Shown: positions 33,051 through 40,799 of the stretch, in pieces
Numbering within the stretch: position 1 is the first letter of the stretch
How the letters are laid out: every line of letters starts with the position of its first letter
Assembly (NCBI GenBank): GCA_003167495.1
Contig: PMSX01000287.1
Location: 1-43,311 of the forward strand
Length of the DNA: 43,311 bases
DNA from: Bryobacterales bacterium
GTDB lineage: Bacteria > Acidobacteriota > Terriglobia > Bryobacterales > Bryobacteraceae
Reading direction: 5' to 3'
Notes under the pieces: generated by a model
The model's input: the letters and a program-made list of their open reading frames with translations, nothing else
What the model was told of the DNA's origin: nothing
The model's database searches: none
Made by a program: the position numbers and the translations under genes

Positions 33051-34347
33051 TCTCCGCCTTGCCCTTTTTGTCCAGCCACAAGTTCTGCACCGGGGTCTTG
33101 ATATCGAAAACGAGATTGAAAAAACCGACCATCATTTCGTCCCAGCTTTGCTCGCCCCAAATCACAGCCTTTGTGGGGTCGGCGTTGTCAGGGTTGTTGG
33201 CCGAATTATCGAAATGCGCGCGGCATTCGATCTTCGTCCCTTTGGGCAGCACGATCGGCTCCTCAAGCGTGTACCAGTTCTGCCAGTGCCAGTTATAGTG
33301 CGGCACACTGAGCAGGATGCGGCTCTCACCGTTTGGATAGACAATGCGATATTCAAAGTCTTTGCCGCGGCCGTGCATATGCGGGTGCAAGCCCGATAGC
33401 TTGACTTCGGTGCCCACGGCAAAGCTCGCTTCCACCGCATAATTCGGATCGCCAGGTGGGATCTTGAACGTCCCGTTCGTGGCAGAGAGAGTGAGCACGC
33501 GCTCTTTGGGTGGCTCTTTCGCAAACACAATGCCGAGCTCGGTTTCGTCCATCACAGGCTTCCCGTTGGGCGTGTAATGCACCTGGAAAACGATGTCTGA
33601 ACCAGCTTTAATGAGCTTCGCCTGGCCCGGCTTCAGAATTTCAGCAGGCTGACCCGGAGCATAACCAACCAGGAAATCGCTCGGCAAAGAGCTGGTATCC
33701 GGCTCTTCTTCTGTCTTCACTTGCGGAGCAACAAAAAATTCGCCCGGCTTCATTCCGCGAAACCAGTTTGACTTGGGTTCGCGAACAAACGCAATAATGT
33801 GGTGGACCACGGCGCGCTCGGTCGGCCGCACCTCGGCCGCCTGCACCCAGCGGTCTTCCGTAAATCCCGTCGGGACGATCACGTGCTGGTAATCGACCAC
33901 GCCCGACCCCGGAACCGCATAGGGCTTCGGCAGTTTGAAAGTGAGATCCGGCTTGCCAATCTGCCAACCTTCGACATAGTTCACACTCGGAGGCAGATCT
34001 TTTTCGGCTCCTTTGGGCGCGCCGCCATCGGCCCACGCAACAATCGTGTCGATCTCGGCTTGCGTCAACAGTTTCCCGTTGGTGAAAGAGCCGTAGCGCG
34101 GATCGGCAAACCAGGGCGGCATCTTGCGCGTCTTCACGGCTTGCTTCATGGCGGCCGCCCATGGCCGCGTCTGTTCGTAGCTCAACATTGAAAACGGCGC
34201 CGCCTCGCCCGGACGGTGGCAGCCCTGGCATTCTTTTTGAAGAATCGGCATCACATCGCGAGTGAAGGTGGGCGTTTGATTCGTGGCGGCAGAAACGGCA
34301 ACAGCCAAACTGGCCAGCGTAACGAGAGAACGGAATCGAATCGACAT
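33037..34347 (-). CDS. Cytochrome c / copper type II monooxygenase-like (PHM-fold) protein
   Basis: This is a protein of about 436 residues with an N-terminal signal peptide (SLVTLASLAVAVSAA). The N-terminal part carries one heme-c motif CQGCH (Cys40, Cys43, His44 from ATG 34347) and a Met-rich PPWFADPRYG segment. The remainder resembles the peptidylglycine-monooxygenase-type copper fold: RAVVHHIIAF, IVFQVHYTPNG, LSGLHPHMHGRGKDF and a late WDEMMVGFF, giving His clusters and a Met that could bind copper. Start choice: ATG 34347 (MSIRFRSL), since MVELIITI upstream falls in an inverted repeat. First gene of the operon. Exact reaction unknown. Confidence 0.75.
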   Translation of the reverse strand: MSIRFRSLVTLASLAVAVSAATNQTPTFTRDVMPILQKECQGCHRPGEAAPFSMLSYEQTRPWAAAMKQAVKTRKMPPWFADPRYGSFTNGKLLTQAEIDTIVAWADGGAPKGAEKDLPPSVNYVEGWQIGKPDLTFKLPKPYAVPGSGVVDYQHVIVPTGFTEDRWVQAAEVRPTERAVVHHIIAFVREPKSNWFRGMKPGEFFVAPQVKTEEEPDTSSLPSDFLVGYAPGQPAEILKPGQAKLIKAGSDIVFQVHYTPNGKPVMDETELGIVFAKEPPKERVLTLSATNGTFKIPPGDPNYAVEASFAVGTEVKLSGLHPHMHGRGKDFEYRIVYPNGESRILLSVPHYNWHWQNWYTLEEPIVLPKGTKIECRAHFDNSANNPDNADPTKAVIWGEQSWDEMMVGFFNLVFDIKTPVQNLWLDKKGKAEIASR

Positions 34348-34376
34348 AATGGTTATTATCAATTCAACCATTATGT
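34344..34376. promoter_or_regulatory. Perfect 11-bp inverted repeat around the start of the cytochrome/PHM gene
   Basis: ACATAATGGTT (34344-34354) and AACCATTATGT (34366-34376) are perfect inverted copies separated by 11 nt. Read on the minus strand, the interval holds GATAAT (34360-34355), a good -10-like hexamer about 8 nt before ATG 34347, and one arm contains the start codon itself. This suits a repressor operator over the promoter, or an mRNA hairpin that hides the start. Confidence 0.45.
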
Positions 34377-34404
34377 TACGGTGCTTGAACTGCGAGTGAG
34401 AGAA

Positions 34405-34485
34405 TTACTCGTAACGCATCGCCACCATAGGATCGACGCGAATGGCCCTCCTTGCTGGAACGCAGCATGCTACAAAGGCCGTGTC
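34405..34485 (-). pseudogene. C-terminal relic of an ADOP/FtsX permease
   Basis: On the minus strand the frame [23 protein letters not shown] ends at the TAA at 34407-34405. P-A-R-R-A-x-R-V-D-P-M-x-A-x-R-Y-E is the standard C-terminus of the ADOP permeases. Only about 25 matching residues remain and nothing upstream in this frame looks like the rest of a permease, so this is a truncated remnant under the TonB-protein upstream region. Confidence 0.55.
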
Positions 34486-34570
34486 AACAGCAACGGGCCG
34501 ACGACGAATGCTAACCCGCTTCAATCCGGCACCGCCGGAAGCGGGCTATACTCCGAACTGGAGGTGCTCG

Positions 34571-35509
34571 ATGTTTCTCCGGATCTGTTTTCTGGCGTGG
34601 ACCACTCTCTCACTTTCAGCCCAAACGCCAATCATCCCTCTACATCCCGGTTCTCCGTTTAGTGCTAACGCTGTAACCGAGAATGCGAAGCCACAGTCCG
34701 ATGGCACTTCAACGGTTACCAAAGCCGTTTCTATCCTCGCTCGCGACTCCAAAGGCCGAACGCGCGTTGAGAGGCACTACCCTGTCTCACCCGCCGGCGA
34801 CGGGCGCGTTCTCGGTATCACGATTTCCGATCCGATCGCGCATACCAGAACGGTGTTGGACCCGGCAGCCATGCAGGCGACTGTCTACAACCTCCCGGAT
34901 GAGCCCGAAAAGCGGCTCGCGCAACCTCCTAACGTTGCGAACTCCGATAGTGAAGACCTCGGCGCGTCCGTTCTCGAAGGACTCACTGTTCATGGTTACC
35001 GCCGTGAGGAAACGGTTCAGCTCGGTGACAATCATTCATTGACGGTCACTCGCGAGTATTGGTATTCCGAACAACTGCAAATGAACATCAAGGCAAAGAA
35101 CGCATATTCAGAAGGCCGAACCGAGTCTTTTACTCTCACCCAAGTGAGCCTTAACGAGCCGGACGCCGCGCTATTCCAAGTGCCTCCCGAATACAACGTG
35201 ACCAGTACGCTCGGCGCGGTCCGAATCGGAGCCGCCGTGGCAGAGGCAAATCTGGTCACGTACGTCGAGCCGGAATATCCCGCGCTGGCCAAGTCGGCCC
35301 GCGTGCAAGGTACGGTTGAATTCAACGCGATCATTGGGTCCGACGGCGTGATCAAGAACCTCGAACTCGTTCGCGGCCACCCGCTGCTTGTTAACGCCGC
35401 CAAAGACGCCGTTCTCCAGTGGAAATACCGCCCCACTCTGCTCAACGGGAACGCCGTTGCTGTATTGGCTCCCATCCAGGTGAAGTTCACTTTGTCTGAT
35501 CAAAACTAG
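34571..35509 (+). CDS. TonB C-terminal-domain protein
   Basis: This is a 312-residue exported protein with signal-like FLRICFLAWTTLSLSAQ. Residues of about 235-312 are a TonB C-terminal domain: EPEYPALAKSARVQGTVEFN, AIIGSDGVIKNLELVRGHPL and WKYRPTLLNGNAV, which includes the typical Y-P and W-x-Y-x-P positions. The N-terminal half, with GTSTVTKAVSILARDSKGRT and LTVTREYWYSEQLQMNI, is a beta-rich region of unknown role. No N-terminal transmembrane anchor plus Pro-rich linker is present, so it is not a classical energy-transducing TonB. ATG 34571 is chosen because GGAGGT (34560-34565) lies 5 nt upstream; the longer ORF begins over an ADOP relic. Confidence 0.75.
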   Translation: MFLRICFLAWTTLSLSAQTPIIPLHPGSPFSANAVTENAKPQSDGTSTVTKAVSILARDSKGRTRVERHYPVSPAGDGRVLGITISDPIAHTRTVLDPAAMQATVYNLPDEPEKRLAQPPNVANSDSEDLGASVLEGLTVHGYRREETVQLGDNHSLTVTREYWYSEQLQMNIKAKNAYSEGRTESFTLTQVSLNEPDAALFQVPPEYNVTSTLGAVRIGAAVAEANLVTYVEPEYPALAKSARVQGTVEFNAIIGSDGVIKNLELVRGHPLLVNAAKDAVLQWKYRPTLLNGNAVAVLAPIQVKFTLSDQN

Positions 35510-35526
35510 TCGAAGGATCGCTCAGG

Positions 35527-35673
35527 TTACATATCATCCGTGTATGGGGCTTCGTCTTCCTCGTCCTCGTCGTCTTTCTCCCGATTTAGTCTTTCTTCTT
35601 CGTCGTCCTCGTCGTTCATACGATCCAGATCTTCTTGTTCTTCTTCGTGAGCATCCGATTCAGGCGTTCCCAT
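35527..35673 (-). CDS. Extremely acidic 48-residue protein
   Basis: ATG 35673 is preceded by GGAGG with a 6-nt spacer. The 48 residues include 26 Asp/Glu: it begins MGTPESDAHEEEQEDLDRMN, has runs such as DEDDEEER and KDDEDEEDE, and ends APYTDDM. There is no transmembrane segment and no domain I recognise. Acidic tails and small acidic proteins can mimic nucleic acid or bind basic proteins, but that is speculation here. It starts 29 nt after the stop of the 94-residue gene on the same strand, so the two probably share a transcript. Confidence 0.6.
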   Translation of the reverse strand: MGTPESDAHEEEQEDLDRMNDEDDEEERLNREKDDEDEEDEAPYTDDM

Positions 35674-35702
35674 TGCAATCCTCCACACATTGGGCCAAAA
35701 TC

Positions 35703-35987
35703 TCAAGAAAAGTTGGGATGGAACTTTCTTGCCAGCGCATCAGCCTTAACAAGCAGCAGTTTAGCAGCCTTTTTGTTCGGATCTCTCCGCACTTCCGTCT
35801 CCGCATGCAGGCTGTAACGCTCCATACAGAGCTTCAGGTGATTCCAATCTTCGCCGTCATGATCGTATTCCAAATCAGCCAATTCGAGGTTGGAGAGCAG
35901 GTGCGATCTAACTGGTTCGTGCGCAAACTTGGCGACAGCTTTCTTGAGGGTGTCGCGCTCGTCTGATGTCGGCCTAAAGAGGGACAT
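35703..35987 (-). CDS. 94-residue hypothetical protein upstream of the acidic protein
   Basis: This is an intact ORF (MSLFRPTSDERDTLKKAVAK, then FAHEPVRSHLLSNLELADLE, and a basic end KKAAKLLLVKADALARKFHP). It is mixed-charge, probably helical, with no membrane segment or signal peptide. GAGGA lies very close before ATG 35987. I recognise no family. It pairs with the acidic 48-residue protein 29 nt downstream. The rather basic C-terminus next to a strongly acidic partner invites, but does not prove, an interaction. Confidence 0.5.
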   Translation of the reverse strand: MSLFRPTSDERDTLKKAVAKFAHEPVRSHLLSNLELADLEYDHDGEDWNHLKLCMERYSLHAETEVRRDPNKKAAKLLLVKADALARKFHPNFS

Positions 35988-36308
35988 ATTCCTCGCGGCT
36001 TGATCGTATCACTTTTCTACGCCCCGATTCCTCGCGACAGAAACATCCGCCCCTCGCATTTGCCGTGTTTTCTGAGCCGCGACTGCAAAGGAGCGCAACG
36101 TGAGCTACCTCATCACATTCGCGTACCATCGAGCACGCCCGCCCGGCGATGAATCGGCTCCCTGGACCGCTGGAATAACCAGTTTGGAGCCCGCCTGCCA
36201 GAGCCGGACCGGATGTAGCGCAAGCTATTCAGTACGTAATCGATGCACAAGGCGCACCGATGGCTCTCTTCATTGCAGACGACCTTTGATCTCCAAATCT
36301 CCCTCTCC
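35988..36308. other. Intergenic region with coding relics
   Basis: No intact gene is visible. GGAGC before GTG 36100 opens a frame (SYLITFAYHRARPPGD) that later runs antisense through the ADOP gene and is rejected beyond this region. Another frame ends ARAGPDVAQAIQYVIDAQGA, then PMALFIADDL and TGA at 36287-36289, faintly like the N-terminal 'QYVVDxxG' strand of small antitoxin-type proteins. It may be debris. Confidence 0.3.
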
Positions 36309-38954
36309 TCACTCATGCCGCAATGCCACAAGCGGATACACCCGCGCCGCCCTCCGAGCCGGTATCCACGCGGCCGATAGCGCCACAACCACCAGAATCC
36401 CGGTCACCGCGAGAAACGTGGCAGGGTCATTCGGCCTGACCTCGAACAGGAACTTTCCAAGCACCCGGGTCACTGCCAGCGCGCCAAGCGTGCCAATCAA
36501 AACGCCGCTCCCCGCCAGTACCAACGTTCGCCGCAGAACCATCCAGAGAACGTCTTTCTCTGCAGCGCCCATCGCCATGCGGATTCCAATCTCGTGCGTG
36601 CGCTCCGCCACTGAACACGCCAGCACTCCATAGATGCCAATCGCCGCAAGCACCAGCGCCATCATCGAAAATATTCCAAACAAGCGCGTCTGGGAGCGGG
36701 CCTCCGTCATCGTCTCTGCGATGATGGCCTCCATCGTGCTGACCGACTCAGCCGGCAGTTCCCGATCCATTTTGTGGAGAACCGTGCGCATTCCCGACGC
36801 CATCGCCATTGGGTTCTCCCTGGTTTGGACCACGAAACTCATGTGCGCGAGAAAGAACGGTCGGTTCATCTGTAGATAGGGCTGGTAGACGCTCGCACTC
36901 GGTGTGTCTGCCAGGCTCTTCTGCCTCACATCGCGCACAATGCCGACAATCGTAAGCCAGTCTTCCGGCTTCGGCTGGTCTTCCATCGAGATTCGTTTGC
37001 CGATGGCATCTCCTCCCGGCCAGAGTGTGCGCGCAGCGGATTCGCTGATAATCACCACCGCAGGCGCCGTGGAGTTGTCGCGCTCCGTGAATTCGCGGCC
37101 GCTCAGCAACCCAATCCCCATCGTTCGAAAGTAACCCGCACTGACGGCCGGCTTGTCCACAAGGAAACTCGGTGGGAGGTGTCTCCCATCTTCGAGTTGA
37201 AAATCTCCCCGTACATACTCAGGCCGTAAGGGTATCCAGTTCACCGCGCCAACGGACTCAGCTCCGGGAAGCACTGCGAGCGCCGCCAGAACTCGCTCAT
37301 CGAGTGCCCGCATTTGAGCCGCCGTGTGATATCGCGAGTCGGGCAAGTCGACTGTCGCCGCTATAACATTTGCTGCCCGGAAGCCCGGATCTACCGAACG
37401 CATCCGCAAAAAACTCCTAATCAGCAGGCCCGCGCCCGTAAGCAGCACAAGTGCCAGCGCAATCTCTGCCGTCACCAAAGCACCGCGAAGTTTTTCGTGC
37501 CCTCCCGTGACGCTCCGTCCTCCCTCACTCACTACGTCCCGCAACTCGCGCCGCGTTGCACTTAGCGCCGGCGCAAGCCCGAAAACAAGACCCGTCACTA
37601 GCGAAAGGCCGAACGTAAACACCAGCACCCAGCCATCAAGATGAACAGCGCCCGCGCGCGCAATCTTTCCCGGTGGCAACAGCGCCAACAACGCTCGCAC
37701 TCCAGCGATTGAGAGCAGAACTCCCAAGGCTCCTCCCACTAGCGAGAGCAAAGTACTCTCTGCCAGCAACTGTCGCACTAATCGCCCACGGCCTGCGCCT
37801 AGAGCCGCCCGGACCGCAATCTCCTGCTGACGTGACGCCCCTCTGATTAGCAGCAAATTCGCGAAATTCGCGCAAGCAATCAGAAAAACAAACGCAACCG
37901 CACCCACGAAAATCAACAGCAGTTTTCGCACATCGGCGACGAATAGTTCTCTGAGCGGAACGATGCCCGCAGCGAGACCGTGCTTTTCTCCCTCGCCCAA
38001 TGGCCGTGTACCTGTAAATCTCTGCAGTTCCGCTTGCGCCTGTTGCGGCGAAACACCAGGTTTGAGCCTCCCTATCACCGGCCGGAAGACCGAATTGTGG
38101 GAGTCGAGCTTGATTTCCATCCGCGTCCACAATTCTGCCTTTTGAAATGTGAAACTAGGCGGCATAACCCCCGCCACCGTATAGATGACACCATTCAGCA
38201 CGATCACCTTGCCGGCAATTGCGGTATCACCGCCAAAACGGCTGTGCCAGAGCTGGTCACTCAGTAGCACAACATTCGTGTCTGTCTGCCCCTCCCGGAG
38301 AAAATCGCGCCCAAAAACAGGATGCTCTCGCAATGCTCTCAAGAAATCCGGCGTAACCATCAAAGTATTCAACACAACGGGATCTCCCGCACCCGTCAAT
38401 GTAACCGGCTCCTCGCTAAACGTAGCGAGACTCTCAAAGGCGTGGTCCTGGCCACGGAACTCGATGTAATCCCGATCCGACATGTTCGGGCCGGAAGGAG
38501 TAAACGGATTGTCCTTCGGCGTGCACGAAATCAGGAACAGCCTGCCCGACTCACTGAACGGTAACGGTTGCAGCAGCAAAGTGTTCACAATAGTGAAAAC
38601 AGCCGTGTTCGCGCCAATGCCAAGAGCCAGCACCATCGCCGCCACTACTGTGAATCCCGGCGTCTTGCCAAGCACGCGGAATGCGTACCGCGCATCCTGC
38701 AGCAAGTCCTCCAGCCAGTGCACTCCGCGCGCGTCGCGGCACTCCTCCTTCCGCTGCTCCATCCCTTCCATCGCCTGCAAAGCCGCATAGCGTGCTTCGT
38801 CCGGTGTCTTTCCCATGGCGATTCCTTGTTCGATTCGTTGTGTGAGATGAAGCTGAAGCTCCTCTTCCATTTCCCGTTCCACTTGGCTGCGGCGAAACAG
38901 CGAACGCAAACGCAGCGGAATTGTATACAGCCAGTGTTCCAGTCGCATACTCAA
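36309..38954 (-). CDS. FtsX/MacB-type permease, ADOP family, with N-terminal cytoplasmic domain
   Basis: This is an 881-residue permease. Residues 1-80 form a cytoplasmic helical domain typical of the PadR-associated group (REMEEELQLHLTQRIEQGIA, ARYAALQAMEGMEQRKEECR). The first TM (FTVVAAMVLALGIGANTAVF) is near residue 105, and a periplasmic MacB-type domain comes next. A first FtsX core (FVFLIACANFANLLLIRGA, then EIAVRAALGAGRGRLVRQLL) is near 360-480, followed by a second periplasmic domain. A final core (GIYGVLACSVAERTHEIGIR) ends in IPARRAARVYPLVALRHE. The start overlaps the padR stop by 4 nt (ATGA, 38951-38954). No ABC ATPase is nearby. Substrate unknown; PadR control suggests an inducible role such as envelope stress or toxic compounds. 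Confidence 0.9.
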   Translation of the reverse strand: MSMRLEHWLYTIPLRLRSLFRRSQVEREMEEELQLHLTQRIEQGIAMGKTPDEARYAALQAMEGMEQRKEECRDARGVHWLEDLLQDARYAFRVLGKTPGFTVVAAMVLALGIGANTAVFTIVNTLLLQPLPFSESGRLFLISCTPKDNPFTPSGPNMSDRDYIEFRGQDHAFESLATFSEEPVTLTGAGDPVVLNTLMVTPDFLRALREHPVFGRDFLREGQTDTNVVLLSDQLWHSRFGGDTAIAGKVIVLNGVIYTVAGVMPPSFTFQKAELWTRMEIKLDSHNSVFRPVIGRLKPGVSPQQAQAELQRFTGTRPLGEGEKHGLAAGIVPLRELFVADVRKLLLIFVGAVAFVFLIACANFANLLLIRGASRQQEIAVRAALGAGRGRLVRQLLAESTLLSLVGGALGVLLSIAGVRALLALLPPGKIARAGAVHLDGWVLVFTFGLSLVTGLVFGLAPALSATRRELRDVVSEGGRSVTGGHEKLRGALVTAEIALALVLLTGAGLLIRSFLRMRSVDPGFRAANVIAATVDLPDSRYHTAAQMRALDERVLAALAVLPGAESVGAVNWIPLRPEYVRGDFQLEDGRHLPPSFLVDKPAVSAGYFRTMGIGLLSGREFTERDNSTAPAVVIISESAARTLWPGGDAIGKRISMEDQPKPEDWLTIVGIVRDVRQKSLADTPSASVYQPYLQMNRPFFLAHMSFVVQTRENPMAMASGMRTVLHKMDRELPAESVSTMEAIIAETMTEARSQTRLFGIFSMMALVLAAIGIYGVLACSVAERTHEIGIRMAMGAAEKDVLWMVLRRTLVLAGSGVLIGTLGALAVTRVLGKFLFEVRPNDPATFLAVTGILVVVALSAAWIPARRAARVYPLVALRHE

Positions 38955-39286
38955 GCCTCCTTCAACCGCACCACCGAGCTAATCGCCCCGGACAGCCGCT
39001 CCCAGTTGGCCGCCTCTTGTTCAAGGTGTCTTCGTCCAAGCCGCGTCAGCGAGTAGAATTTCGCCCTCCGCCCCAGTTCACTCGTCTTCCACTCTGCCGT
39101 GATCCACCCCTCCTGCTCCAGCTTGTGCAGCGCCGGATAAAGCGATCCGTCACTCACTCTCAAAACATCGCCCGATACCTGGTTCAGCCGCTGACTGATG
39201 GCCCATCCGTGCATCGGCCCCAGCGCCAGTATTTTCAACAGAAGCAGATCCAGCGTTCCTTGAACAAGATCAGAAGGTTTACTCAT
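38951..39286 (-). CDS. PadR-family transcriptional regulator
   Basis: This is a 111-residue winged-helix repressor of the short PadR type. SDLVQGTLDLLLLKILALGP is the first helix region and MHGWAISQRLNQ is the 'HGY/W' turn; GSLYPALHKLEQEGWI is the recognition helix, with the wing in AEWKTSELGRRAKFYSLT. ATG 39286 is chosen over the GTG just upstream, and GAGGA lies 9 nt before it. It overlaps the ADOP permease gene by 4 nt, so it is translationally coupled to the gene it presumably controls. A large inverted repeat around its own promoter (39295-39347) suggests autoregulation. Confidence 0.93.
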   Translation of the reverse strand: MSKPSDLVQGTLDLLLLKILALGPMHGWAISQRLNQVSGDVLRVSDGSLYPALHKLEQEGWITAEWKTSELGRRAKFYSLTRLGRRHLEQEAANWERLSGAISSVVRLKEA

Positions 39287-39289
39287 CAC

Positions 39290-39617
39290 TCAATGTCCTC
39301 GCTTACCGATAGCAGTATATGTCATCATGCCCTCGGTAAGCAAGGACAATTTCTACTCCCCCCCAACGAGAAGTGAACTTGTTCTTGATTCGACATTATC
39401 GATGACTGGCGACCCACCTCGCTCAGATCCGCGCAACCGCTTAAACGCACTCCCGAATCTGAGCCAGAAGCGTAAGCGCCCTCAGATCGGCAGTTTGTGG
39501 GCGTGCCAGGCGAAAGCGAGACCCACAGTCAGCAGGCGGCCATCGAGTGAGCTCATCCTCGAACGAATCGGCCCTGCGTGGCCTTCCTAGAAACGAACCG
39601 CTCGGCCCGCCTGCAAG
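39290..39617. other. Intergenic region between PadR/ADOP and the flavin monooxygenase gene
   Basis: This holds the promoter and operator of the padR-ADOP operon at the left end. The remainder (about 39350-39617) shows no convincing gene; the short plus-strand frame starting at 39327 has no recognisable features. It is mostly downstream of the convergent oxidoreductase gene's stop at 39618. Confidence 0.5.
39295..39347 (-). promoter_or_regulatory. Promoter and 15-bp inverted-repeat operator of the padR-ADOP operon
   Basis: GTCCTCGCTTACCGA (39295-39309) and TCGGTAAGCAAGGAC (39333-39347) are inverted copies with one mismatch and a 23-nt spacer. The spacer holds TATACT on the minus strand (39319-39314), and the right arm overlaps where the -35 would be. 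Transcription would start near 39307, so only one arm is in the mRNA and the repeat works as DNA, not as an RNA hairpin. The left arm also contains the GAGGA of padR. Confidence 0.65.
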
Positions 39618-40799
39618 TCATAGCGGATGACGAAATTCACCGCTTACAGGACCTTGTCCGCGGTGCTCTTGCATCGCCTGAAGCATGTGCGACAACCCAT
39701 TCTCCGAGAACACCTGATCGATGGCGTCCCGGGCCCCTGCCGCAGACGGTTCAGAGCGTGCAAACATGGCGGCCTCGTATTCCCGAACCGCAGCTCTCCA
39801 ATCCTCTCCTCCCGCCAGCGCTAGCGCAAGATCAGCACCGTCTTGCATGGCGAGATTCGCGCCGTCGCCTCCGAAGGGAGACATCAAATGAGCCGCATCG
39901 CCCAACAGCGTCACGCCGGGTCGGTGCTCCCAACGGTGGCCCACCGGCAGAGCATGGATCGCTCGCGGCGTCATCCTATCCCCGCTCCGGTAGATCAGTT
40001 CGAGCAGGCTCTCCGACCACCCACTGAAGTGAGTTGCGAGGCTGGTTTTCATCGCTCCTGGTGACGAGGTATCGAGGCCACCCTTTTCAATCCAATCTTC
40101 CGGTGCTCTCAGCGCGGCGTAAATGCCAAGGTGCGCGTTGGCATCCCGGTGACCGATCATAGCTTTGCATTCTCGAACGAAAAAGGTCAAGCCACGCCCC
40201 ACTAGACGTGCCAGTTCCGGGTAGCGTGCATCAGCGTCATCGATCCCCAACTCGACGAACGCCACACCGCTGTAGGAAGGGCGCGCCTGCGAAACGAGTG
40301 GCCGCACGCGCGACCACGCGCCATCCGCTCCGACAACCAAATCGAATCTCTCGCTCATGCCGCTCCGAAACACCAGCTCGTAGGTTGCATCGTCGTGGGC
40401 ACGCACGGCGCTCAACTCGTGGCCCCATCGCACGGCATTAGACGGAAGCGAATCCAGCAGCATCTGCCGAAGCTGCCCTCGATCCACCTCCGGCCGATTC
40501 TTCTCTGTAACGTCATCGTCAATCAACAGGAGTTTGCCTTGCTTATCGTAGAGCCGGCCCTCCTGATCCTCATACCGGGCAATGCGCTTGAACTCGGCGG
40601 CCAATCCAGCGCACTCGATCGCGTATTGGCCAGACTCCGCATGCATGTCGAGCGAGCCTCCTTGCGGCCGAACCGAAGAGAATACTTCGCGCTCGAAGAC
40701 CGTCGCCTGAAGACCGCGAAGATGCAGAATGCGAGCAAGCGTGAGTCCCCCGGGACCGGCTCCGATGATGGCAATGCGCGGCGCAGTGTGCCTGGTCAT
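39618..40799 (-). CDS. FAD-dependent monooxygenase (TetX-like group)
   Basis: This is a 393-residue flavoprotein hydroxylase. The N-terminal Rossmann fingerprint is RIAIIGAGPGGLTLARILHL, the central DG motif is LVVGADGAWSRVRPL, and the C-terminal FAD-ribityl motif is LLGDAAHLMSPFGGDGANLA. These are class A aromatic/tetracycline hydroxylase hallmarks. The closest named group by motif is TetX/'FAD-dependent oxidoreductase', but environmental members are mostly uncharacterised and a tetracycline activity cannot be claimed from this. It overlaps the upstream PadR gene by 4 nt (40796-40799) and is probably cotranscribed with and repressed by it. Intact. Confidence 0.87.
   Translation of the reverse strand: MTRHTAPRIAIIGAGPGGLTLARILHLRGLQATVFEREVFSSVRPQGGSLDMHAESGQYAIECAGLAAEFKRIARYEDQEGRLYDKQGKLLLIDDDVTEKNRPEVDRGQLRQMLLDSLPSNAVRWGHELSAVRAHDDATYELVFRSGMSERFDLVVGADGAWSRVRPLVSQARPSYSGVAFVELGIDDADARYPELARLVGRGLTFFVRECKAMIGHRDANAHLGIYAALRAPEDWIEKGGLDTSSPGAMKTSLATHFSGWSESLLELIYRSGDRMTPRAIHALPVGHRWEHRPGVTLLGDAAHLMSPFGGDGANLAMQDGADLALALAGGEDWRAAVREYEAAMFARSEPSAAGARDAIDQVFSENGLSHMLQAMQEHRGQGPVSGEFRHPL

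Noticed and set aside
36100..36633. 177-residue plus-strand ORF starting at GTG 36100
   Set aside because: Beyond position 36309 it is the antisense of the ADOP permease C-terminus; only the upstream debris is of interest.
39618..40799. A tetracycline resistance gene (tet(X))
   Set aside because: Only the general flavin monooxygenase motifs match; nothing in the sequence alone distinguishes tetracycline inactivation from other hydroxylations.
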